Positions 12,001 through 24,000 of a DNA stretch of 64,000 nt are shown piece by piece; position 1 is the first letter of the stretch; each line of letters begins with the position of its first letter. This stretch comes from Siphonodentalium dalli. Lineage: Eukaryota; Mollusca; Scaphopoda; Gadilida; Siphonodentaliidae. Location of the stretch: the NCBI GenBank assembly GCA_032622095.1, contig CP136067.1, positions 129,907,990 through 129,971,989 of the forward strand, given 5' to 3'. A program made the position numbers and the translations under genes. The notes beneath the pieces were generated by a model. It had not been told where the DNA came from. It saw only the letters and a list, made by a program, of their open reading frames with translations, and did no database searches.

Positions 12001-15000
12001 ACCCTTCTAAACTCGTTGGCACACACTGAACCGAATCTATATGCTCTCATGTATTATTTACAATTAGTATGGGTGGTTTTGTTCTCGAAATCCTGGAACA
12101 CTTTACAAAAGGCGGCTGGCAAATACGAAATGTAATGTGTTAGGACACACTGCCCCATTTGCAGTATTGGGACACACGATGAACCGAAAGGATGTGCTCC
12201 CATTATTAACTGCGTGTGTAGAGAAATGGACGCTATATAAAGAGTATAGTATACCAGGGTCTTGAATGTCTGGGTCACTTTACAAAAAGTTGTTGATGAA
12301 TACTCACTGTTTTGGGGGGCCCTACTAACCCATTTAATATCTTGATCAGAGCATGAACTGAAATTATATTCTCTCATACTTAGCTGAGTGTGTGATCGAA
12401 AGGTATTGCTATCATGGAATTATTAATTGATATATGGGTGATTTGGTTCCCCCGAAATCCTGGAACAGTTTACAAAAAGCAGCTGGCAAACAAGAAGGCG
12501 AATTCTCTATGTCTTGAGGACCCCATTATCCAACTTGAAATCTTAACAAAATGATATTCTCTCAATGTTAACTGAAGTTGTGGACAAATGGGATTATTAT
12601 CTGGCAATACGAATCTGTTATGGATGAGATGGTTCCCGAAAGCCTATGGCACTTTACAACAAATGGTCAGCAAATGAAAGGGCTAAATTTTACTCTCAGA
12701 GGACTCCATCCCTATTTGAAGTCTTGAACACACCACTAGCTCAAGGCATAAGCTATCAGTATTACCCGAGATTGTGGCCGAATGGCTGTTCTGTCAGAAA
12801 AGATGCAATGGTCTCGCGAGCCCGCCGTTCGCGAGAAGACAGTGGCACCTTACACAAAGCAGATGGCAAACGATGAAGGCGAATTCTAAGGGACCCCTAC
12901 CCCATGTAAACCATTGAACCTACCACAAACTGAATGGATGTGCCCTCAGGGTGGAAACGACGATCTGGACAAATGGCTATTCTATAAAGAAATACACGAT
13001 TGTTATAGATGGGTTAATACCCGACAGTCAGGGACACTTTACAAAAAGCGACTGAAAAATAATAATGCGATTTTTCAATGTTTGTATTACCCCCTTCCCA
13101 ATTTGAAGACTAGAACACACCACAGACTGGAACGATATCATCATTGACTGCGTGTATGGACAATGGCGAGTTAATTGTACAAGGACGTAAACAATGTAAA
13201 TAGATGGATTTGGGTTCTGAAAGAATGAACACTTAACGAAAAGTGACTGTGAAATAAGAAAGGCAAAATTTTGAGGACCCCTACTTTCTTTGAAGTCTTG
13301 GAAGACACCACATGGTGAAATGATATGACCCCAATATTAATTGAGGGCTTGACCAAAGGTTAGTTTTTATCAGAATATGCATATGTGTTGGTTCCCGAAA
13401 GTCTGCATCATGTGGCTCTCCACAACAAGCGGCTGGCAAATGTTCACTGTTGTATGTACCCCTACCCTATTTGAAGTCTTGAACACATCATGTACTGAAG
13501 GGATTATGAATTCAATATCAACATATATTGTGGCCGAAACTATGCGATATATAAGTATGTGGTAGTTCTATCCGGAGGTAAACAATTTATCTGGGAGAGA
13601 GATTGTATGGGGAAAATTAGGATGTAATCCAGTTGGAACTGATTGGATACAATGATATACACATAGTTTCGTTGGAGCTGATTGGACGCAATGCTACACA
13701 GATCATTGATACGCCCGTCGTCGTGAGATTGCAGACGATCTGGTGGTGGTAAATTTCGCGCTCAGCAGGGTTTCAATGCTTTTCACGAAGTTTTAACAAA
13801 TGGCAGCGTTATGGAAATCGCTTTGTCTGAACCCCGTTAACAATTTTAATATTTTCGCGATGACTTGAGTTGCTGTACATAAAAAAGAGTATTTCTGATA
13901 AAATTAGAAGTTCAGTCTTAGGACCACTGTTTTCCAAAAAGTAATGATATGGTTTTTCTATTTGCCACAATGACAGAGAGGGGACGTTTTAATGTGATTA
14001 CTCAATTGGCCATAGTTCAAACTACTGTATTTCAATCTTAAACGCGAATGGAGTACTTGTGCATCTATACGTCGGACATGCTGGGTTCCCCAGCTGTCCA
14101 ATTATTGTAATCTCTGTATACCATTATTGTTTTTTTGAGAATAAACTATTGATTGGTTGATTGATATGCGACACGTATTGTATGTAACAGCAAATACAAT
14201 GCGTTGTTGTTGTAATTTGGGGTCTGGAAGCGTGAACACGTCTTTAATCACTTAAGCAATGTCCCCGGGCTCAATTTTCAGCAAAAGAATTATGTTGGGT
14301 CCCAGTATGATCAATTGGGAAATTTGGTAAAGTTCTGAACAAAAATATGTAATTTTTCGACCAAAAATGTGTAGCTAAAATCCATTATTTCGCAAATTGT
14401 TCTAAATTTCTGTTAACTTCTTCCTGCATATGCTTGGCAGATAACTACATCACCATAAGAAATAAATATTTGGGCATTATAACAATATCCATTTCAATGA
14501 TAATGTTCGAAAAATAATATTTTTGTGAAAAAGTGCGATTTTTCAGCAAAAAATAAATGTTTTGGCTCCAAATAGCAGGAAAATCTAAATTAACCAACAC
14601 TTTTTTTCATATCAGGTAGAGGTATGGTATGATGTAGTAATTTTAACCCCCAAAATATGGGCAAATAGGCTAGGATATAGCCACAGGGCTCGCTTTACCA
14701 AAATCGTTAATTTCTGGAAAAAGTCACTGGAGGGTATCGCTCATCGTCGATTTGACAATAGCCACCACCTATTCCGTTATTTTTCAATTTCTGTCAAATT
14801 CTTTCGACTTGTGATGTCCAGATAACTACTCAGCCATATGAGTTATATAGTTGGTCACGTGTTGTTTATAACAAAGGTTTTAGTACTTAACATCGATGTT
14901 AATGCATGCAAAATTACCTGTTATCAATAAAATAATTGTTGTTGTTGTAACTGGGGGTCTGAAAGCCTGAACACATCTGTAATCGATTAAACGGCATCTC

Positions 15001-18000
15001 TGGACAACACTTTCAGTACAAGATTTATATTGGGTCCCATTCAGATCAATTCGAAAATGTTTGTAATGTCATTATCAAAAATATGTATTTTTTTCGACCA
15101 AAAACGTGTTTGGGGGAGGGGTAGCTAAAATCCAATATCTCGCAAACCGTTCAAAGTTTTTGTTAACTTCTTTCTTCATATGCTTGTTAGATAACTACTA
15201 CACCATATGAACTAAATATTTCAATACTATTGCAATATACGACTGAATGATAATGTTCGAAAAATATAATTTATTTGAAAAAGAGCGATTTTTCGACAAA
15301 AAATAAATGTTTCGGCTCCAAATGGCACGAAAATCCAAATTAACCAACACTTCTTGCATATCAGGTACAAATATGGTATGCTGTAGTCATTTTAACACCA
15401 ACAATGTGGGCAAATAACTTAGGACATAACCGCAGGGCTCACTTTACCAAAATCGTTAATTTCTGGGAAAAGTCACTGGTGGGTATCGTTCATCGTCAAT
15501 TTGAGAATAGCCACCACCAATCCCGTTATTTTTCACTATCATTTTCGTAAATAGTATATATTTCTCCTTCAAAAAAAGTTAGTTTTAACTTGTTCTACCG
15601 TGGGTAGGGGTATCTCGAAAACTAGAGCTCTTTTTCGATTTGGCCGCTGCACTAATAATCAATGTAAAGACATGGCTCAGTAAATTTGTTGGTGCAATTC
15701 CAAGTGATATGTAGCTCGCACCTATTCTTCACGAGTGACAGATAAGTAAATATGTAATGGCTTTTTATACGCCCGTTTGAAAAAACGGCCGTATTATAGT
15801 ATTGGTCTGTCCGTCCGTGTTTACTAATGACTACTTATGTGGCTAAGATTGTGTAAAATGGATATTTATGTGCATAACTTCCGTTGCGTGGCTAGCCACG
15901 TAACAGCTTTCAGATGGACGTTCAAAAATGATCTATTTGGCCTAATCAGCTTATTTAATTTTGTAGTCACTCAAAATTTGGAAACAAAAAGTCCATCGAT
16001 TTAGACATCCATGACCTGTCAATAGGAGATGTCGGACACTGACTGACATTTATGTGGCTAGCCACCCAATCACGGACCTGTCAGTTTCTCCTATTCCACT
16101 GTCCCAGTTGCTGTGTGCAAGTTTTTGAGTTTTAATCAGCTTCTTCTGCTATAATTCCAACATGTTATGAATCCATAATCTGGAGTTTTATCACTATCTA
16201 CTACTTGATAGCCACATAAAATTTTATGGCTACTTGAGAAGCCACATAAAAACTAAAGCCACATTACCATTTCTAGCCACATAGGTCGGAGCCACATATC
16301 TACCCATTTGTTCGTCCGTCCGTCTGGGCGTCCGTCCGTCCGTTAACCTGGATTCCGGATGATAACTTTAGTTAGAGTGAACCAAATTTAATAAAATTTG
16401 GTATGTGGGTTTATTAGCCGAAAAGTAAGTTCAAGTTCGAATTTGGGTTCCGCCCGCCAATTTTCACCGGAGTTATGCCCCTTATTTGACGTTTTTTGAC
16501 TTAGAAAATCACAGGTCAAATTCGAACTTGGGTTCTGTCCGACCATTTTTGGCAGAGTTATGCCCCTTTTTCGACTCAGAAAATTCTGTTTTTCTTATGT
16601 TTTTTGGTTTCCGGATGATAACTCGATTTTGGAATGTTTATATGCAAAACCCGTTTTTTGTGGATTACATATATCGAAATACAGCTCAAGTCCGAATTTC
16701 GTTTTAATCCGATAATTTTTGCGAGAGTTATGGCCCCTTTTTTGACGTAATTTGACTTAGAAAATCCCTGAAATTTGTTGTCCGGATGATAACTTTAGTT
16801 AGAGTGAACCGATTTCAATAAAATTTGGTATGTGGGTTTATTAGGAGAAAAGACAGCTCATGTTCGAATTTGGGTTCCGTCCGCCAATTTTCACCGGAGT
16901 TATGCCCCTTATTTGACGTAATTTGACTTAGAAAATCCCTGAAATTTGTTGTCCGGATGATAACTTTACTAGAGCTTATCGGATTCAATGATAATTTGGT
17001 ATATTACTTTCTCCCACCAAAACACAGGTCAAGTTCAAATTTGAGTTCCGTCCGCCAATTTTCCCCAGAGAGGGCGTATTTTGCACGCCCAGCATAGCTC
17101 TTGTTATACCCCCCGCAACGAAGTTAGGGGGGGTATACTGGAGTCAGCTTGTCCGTCCGTCCGTCCGTCGTCCGTCCGTCCGTGGACACAAATTTGTCCG
17201 GAGTTTTTCTCAGTCGTTTTTTGATCAATTTCCGTGAAACTTGGCACAGACATCAACCACCATGGGAACCTGTGCACCTGCGATTATGACGTCTGTCAGA
17301 CTTTTTTTTTTTGGAGTTATCCCCCCTTTTTTGACTTAGAAAATTTTCGCAGCATGTATAGTTTTGTCCGAGCTTTTATTCCTACATTTTTTGGTCAATT
17401 TTTTTAAAACGTGGCACAGATATTTAGTACCATTGGAACTTGTGCATCTGCGATTATGACATCTGTCCGACATTTTTTGGTGGAGTTATCCCCCTTTTTC
17501 AACTTAGAAACTTTTTTTGCAACATGCATAATTTTGTCCGAGCTTTTATTCCTACATTTTTCAGTCAATGTTTTTTAATCTTGGCACTGATATTTAGTAC
17601 CATGGGAACCTGTGCACCTGCAATTATGACGTCTGTCCGACATTTTTTGTGTGGAGTTATTCCCCATTTTCGACTTAGAATTTTTTTCGCAACATACATA
17701 ATTTTGTCCAAGCTTTTAATTCCTACAATTTTCGGTCAATAGGTTTAAGATTAGGGTTATGGTTGTACACCTGCAATGGGAACTGTTATTTTATTATTTT
17801 AACTAAATGTTTACTGACATGTCAAACATCTTAGTATTTTTTAAAAAGGGGGGTATCCGTAGTGCCATTGGGACAGTCACACCTCTAGTTTAATGATATA
17901 ATAGGGGTTTCATGTGATATAAGAAGTTCTCAACAAATTTAGCTCTTAACCCTTTCAGTGCCAGGTCCGATTTTTGTATCAACCATATACCCTGTGCCAA

Positions 18001-21000
18001 TGCATTCTCTTATATATGCGAGTCGACCATAGGTCGCCTTGCATATATAAGAGAATGCATTGGCCTAACAATTTTTCATCATTTGTTATTATTTTTTACA
18101 ATTTTAATAATTTTTTCTTATATTCTACTCTCTTTCAGTGCCAGACTTATTTTGTAGGTTTAGTGCCAGGGAATCTTACGTTTTTCATGGGCATCAAAAT
18201 TATTACTATGATTACTTGGTGATAGTTTTGAGTTATAGCATGCCCCTATGGTTTTAACCAGTTTGTTTTTAAATTCGCTATAGCATGCTTAAGCATACCC
18301 AAATTTCAACCCAAACAAATCTATAACAAAACAAACAAAAACAGACCGTAAATTAGGGCCGATGAGATCGGCCTGGCACTGAAAGGGTTAAATCAATTGT
18401 GTTTGAATGATATAACATTACATGTTGACTAATAGTTTGTTTGCTTTGTTGCAGGATGTGTACTATTATGAAGAGACAAAAACAAAGTTTGGAATATCTG
18501 GAACAAGTTCGACAACATCTATCCCGACTTCCATCCATCGACCCAAACACAAGGACTCTCCTCATCTGTGGTTTTCCAAATGTGGGAAAGTCTAGCTTCA
18601 TTAATAAGGTCAGTGTGTTATATTTGTTATCGCAATTTAGCAACATAACAATCTCGTTGAAAGCCACACCTGGCACACTACTCTGTATGTTTTTGGCAAT
18701 TTATAGGTTTCATATCATGAAGCTGACACTGTTAAAGATAAGCTCTTCCTAGAGTTATTTGGTTGCAAGTGTGTACCTTTAGTGTTGATTAACCCTTTCA
18801 TGACGGGAGCTGCGCTGGCGCAACATTCAACACCTTGTGCCAATGCATTCTCTTATAATGCGAGTCGACCATAGGTCGCCTCGTATATATAAGAGAATAC
18901 ATTGGCCTAACAATTTTTTATCAATTTTGCTTTATAATTTTTTTCTTACATTCTTGAACAATTTTTATCATTTTTTTTATCATTTTTTCTTACATTCTTT
19001 AAAAAAAAAATTAAATTTTCTTTTTTCTTTCATTTTTTAACAATTATAAAAAATAATATAAAATTTGTTAGGCCAATGCATTCTTTTATATATGCGAGGC
19101 CCAGGGTTTTCGCAAGAATTCAGGAAGCTCCAGTCACGGAAGGGTTAAGTGCCAGTATTTTAATATATTAGATATAAATAGAGGCATGTTTTGCCCATTG
19201 AATTAATTCCGGAAGGACAAGCTGATTCAAGTATACCCCCACAACTTAGCCAAGCCTTGAAAATAGTATGTCTATCATATGTAGAATGAGGTCCCCAGAG
19301 GGTGCATTTAGTGATGCTGTACCACACTTTGGGCTAGTGTCACCAACTTCACCCTCTGGGAACCTCATACTGCTTAGTAGCTCTAGGAAGGTGAGATTAT
19401 AGTAGGACCCTGCAATCCAGGTTGGATATATAGTGTGTCTGACATTTGCAGAATGAGGTCCCCAGTGGTGAATTTAGTGACACTAGCCCGCGAATTCACC
19501 ATCTTGGGACCTTGTTCTGTGAAAACCTCAACTGCTATGGGAGACCTAGGTTCAGATTGAAGTTGCCCAGTAGAAGATGGTGATGTTCACCCATTAGTCA
19601 CATCAATTAAGCAATTTATCTTTTGCAAATTAGGGGATATTGAAACTGAACAGAAGGGAAAAAATTCACTAAAAACAATTTTAATTTGAGACTATAGATA
19701 CTTCCCGGAAGATGAGACCTTAGCATAATGAGGTTTCCAGAGGGTAAATTTAGTGATGTTAGCCTGCTGTGTGGGGTAGCTTCACTAAATTGACCCTCTG
19801 GGGACCTCATTCTGCAAATGACAGACACACTATTTCAAGGCTTGAGCTTGTTTAATTAGTACTGACAAACAAGAGACAAGTGAGATCACTGAGTCCAAGC
19901 CTTGAAATAGTTGTCTGTCATTTGCAGAATGAGGTCCCCAGAGGGTGAATTTAGTGATGCTACCCTGCATAGCGGGCTAGCATAACTAAATGCACCCTCT
20001 GGTGACCTCATTCTGCTTACACCTCAGCAGAATGAGGTCCCCAGAGGGTGAATTTGGTGATGCTAGCCCGCTATGCGGGGGTAGCATCACTAAATTCACC
20101 CTCTGGGGACCTCATTCTGCAAATGACAGACACACTATTTCAAGGCTTGTTCATCCAACTCCGATCCCAGTCCTTCCCATGAGGAAAACACAGCGAGAGC
20201 ATTTATTTGCTCCATAATTCAGAAGACGGTGTAATATTGCACCCATACTATAACTGTAAGTTGGGTTTTTCTCAAACAAAAAGTCATTGTGGAATAGACC
20301 TATGTCTAGTTGTCCCCCGAAAAAAATATTGGATGACCCACTATGTGACCCACTCTGTGCCTATTTGTGAGATTTTTTTCATACCCAACAAGGGAACCCA
20401 ACAAGATTTTGGACAACTGACCCAATTTTTGCCCAAGTGAGAACCCAAGATGACTTCAACTTATTTGAATTTACTCAACAATGTCTGCATTTTTTAGCCA
20501 ATAAATATCTGAACAGATCTATGCAGCCAACAATATTTTAATTGTGCCCAACCAGAACCCAACAAAAAAATATTGGATGACCCACTATGTGCCTATTTGT
20601 GAGAACACATTTTTCATACCCAACAAGGGAACCCAATAAGATTTTGGACAACTGACCAAATTTGTGCCCAAATGTGGGTACGTCCGTCCGTCCGTCCGAG
20701 GTTTCCGGATGATAACTTTAGTTAGAGTGAACCAAATTAAATTAAATTTGGTATGTGGGTTTACTAGCAGAATAGACAGCTCAAGTTCAAATTATGGTTC
20801 CGTCCGCCAATTTTTACCAGAGTTATGCCCCCTTTTCGACTTAGCATTTGACCGTCTGTTAACATTTTTGGTTTCCGACCGATAACTCCAGTTTGGATTA
20901 TTTGATCTGAACCAAAGTTGGTATGTGTATTTCCCAGCTAAAGATACAGGCCAAGTTCGAATATGGGTTTCGTCCAATTATTTTACATGAGTTACGGCCC

Positions 21001-24000
21001 TTTTTTCGACTTAGAATTTGACCGTCTGTTAACATTTTTGGTTTCCGACCGATAACTCCAGTTTGGATTATTTGATCTGAACCAAAGTTGGTATGTGTAT
21101 TTCTCAGCTAAAGATACAGGCCAAGTTCAAATTCGGATACCAGACTTATTCAATTCAATTTTCACCAGACTTATGTCCATCTTTGACTTGGAATTTTTGC
21201 CAATTTGAGGTTTCCGGATGATAACTTTAGTAAATGTGTACTGAATGAAATTAAATTTGGTATGTAGGTTTACTAGCACTAAAGACAGGTTTTTATGCGC
21301 AAACAACGGTCGTATCAAGCCGACACTTAGAGGCGGACATGAGGTCTACCGACCTTTTATTGTCCGCCGACCCAACGGGTTCGGAGGACTATTATAATCA
21401 GCCTGTGCGTCCGTCCGTCCGTCCGTGTTTACATATGGGCATATATTGGTTACTTTGTGGGTACAATGGGCACTTGTTGGGTATTTTCCGCCTTGTTGGG
21501 TATTTTCCCGCCTTGTTGGGTATACCCAATAGCCCTGACAAGTTATTCTTTGTCCAAACATATTTTTTGGCTTTCATGTGAATGTACTCAACAGGTGGTT
21601 TGGACTTCATTTGTCCTAAAAAAAAGTCCATAATGTCCAAACCAGAACCCAACAAAAAAATATTGGATGACCCACTATGTGACCCACTATGTGCCTATTT
21701 GTGAGATTTTTTTCATACCCAACAAGGGAACCCAATAAGATTTTGGACAACTGACCCAATTTTTGCCCAAGTGAGAACCCAAGATGACTTCAACTTATTT
21801 GAATTTACTCAACAATGTCTGCATTTTTTAGCCAATAAATATCTGAACAGATCTATGCAGCCAACAATATTTTAATTGTGCCCAACCAGAACCCAACAAA
21901 AAAATATTGGATGACCCACTATGTGCCTATTTGTGAAAACACATTTTTCATACCCAACAAGGGAACCCAATAAGATTTTGGACAACTGACCAAATTTGTG
22001 CCCAAATGTGGGTACGTCCGTCCGTCCGTTCGAGGTTTCCGGATGATAACTTTAGTTAGAGTGAACCAAATTAAATTAAATTTGGTATGTGGGTTTACTA
22101 GCAGAATAGACAGGTCAAGTTCGAATTCTGGTTCCGTCCGCCAATTTTTACCAGAGTTATGCCCCCTTTTCGACTTAGAATTTGACCGTCTGTTAACATT
22201 TTTGGTTTCCGACCGATAACTCCAGTTTGGATTATTTGATCTGAACCAAAGTTGGTATGTGTCTTTCTCCCAGCAAAACACAGGTCAAGTTCGAATTCGG
22301 GTTCCGCCCGCCAATTTTCACCAGAGTTATGTCCCTTTTTTACTTAGAATTTTTGCCAATTTGAGGTTTCCGGATGATATCTTTAGTAAATGTGTCCTGA
22401 ATGAAATGAAATTTGGTATGTAGGTTTACTAGCACTAAAGCCGACACTTAGAGGCGGACATGAGGTCTACCGACCTTTTATTCAACTTGTTTTACTTAGA
22501 AAATTTCTCACTTTTTCGGTTTCCGGATGATATCTCAAGTTTGGATCCTTTAATTGTTACACTTTAATATGCCATATTTGAACTAAGGTGGTAAAGGATC
22601 TAAATAAACCTTCAAATAGTTCACTATTGAACCAACAATTACAGTCTTCATTAGTATTTTGAGATGAGGGACGGGTGCGAATTTTAGCACCCGTGATTTG
22701 AAAATTACGAGTGTGTACGGGTGCGAGAGCAATTACTCCCGTCTCCTGGAAAGGACTGCGATCCGTTGTCCGTCAGGGATTCATCCAGCTCCTGTTCAGT
22801 GGTTTAGTGCTACAGGTCAAAGTTTTGGAGTAGCATTTTGACCTGTAGCACTAAAACCACGGAACTGGGCCTGGTGGATCTAATATGGCTGAGAGTTAGT
22901 AACAGGGTGTATATCATTCACACCAACTAAGCGACAAGCTAACTTAATAGTATCAATATAAATAAAATTTTATATAAAAACATAATGTTAAAGTAAAACC
23001 TCCATTACGATAAGTAAATAAGGATTCTCTGGATTAACCTGGTTAATTATTGCATAATCACAAGCTAAGTCACTCGTTTTAATAAGTTTTATTTTTATTT
23101 CCAGATCACGAGAGCAGATGTTGAAGTTCAGCCCTACGCTTTCACCACAAAGTCACTGTTTGTCGGTCACACAGATTATAAATATCTCAGATGGCAGGTC
23201 AGTCGGTTACACAGATTATAAATATCTCAGATGGCAGGTCAGTCGGTCACACAGATTATAAATATCTCAGATGGCAGGTCAGTCGGTTACACAGATTATA
23301 AATATCTCAGATGGCAGGTCAGTCGGTTACACATATAAATATCTCAGATGGTAGGTCAGTCGGTCACACATATTATAAATATCTCAGATGGCAGGTCAGT
23401 CGGTCACACAGATTATAAATATCTCAGATGGCAGGTCAGTCGGTTACACAGATTATAAATATCTCAGATGGCAGCTCAGTCGGTCACACAGATTATAAAT
23501 ATCTCAGATGGCAGGTCAGTCGGTCACACATATTATAAATATCTCAGATGGCAGGTCAGTCGGTTACACATATTATAAATATCTCAGATGGCAGGTCAGT
23601 CCGTCACACATATTATAAATATCTCAGATGGCAGCTCAGTTGGTCACACATATTATAAATATCTCAGATGGCAGCTCAGTTGGTCACACATATTATAAAT
23701 ATCTCAGATGGTAGGTCAGTCCGTCACACATATTATAAATATCTCAGATGGCAGGTCAGTCGGTTACACAGATTATAAATATCTCAGATGGCAGCTCAGT
23801 TGGTCACACATATTATAAATATCTCAGATGGCAGCTCAGTTGGTCACACATATTATAAATATTTCAGATGGCAGGTCAGTTGGTCACACAGATTATAAAT
23901 CAGGAGTAATCCAGGGCTAATCTGGCGTGTCAGTCGAGTGAATTTGGCCGGCTCATAAATACTTGATTTGGCAATTTTGGGTGCTCAATTCATTAGCCAT

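Noticed and set aside
12054-12377. 107-codon - strand frame inside the giant foldback
   Set aside because: It runs through degenerate satellite monomers and is not repeated as an open frame in the other monomers.
22141-22281. - strand frames across HINE-d copies (also 61829-62179)
   Set aside because: Similar peptides appear only because the HINE cores are similar. There is no stop-free frame over a full element.
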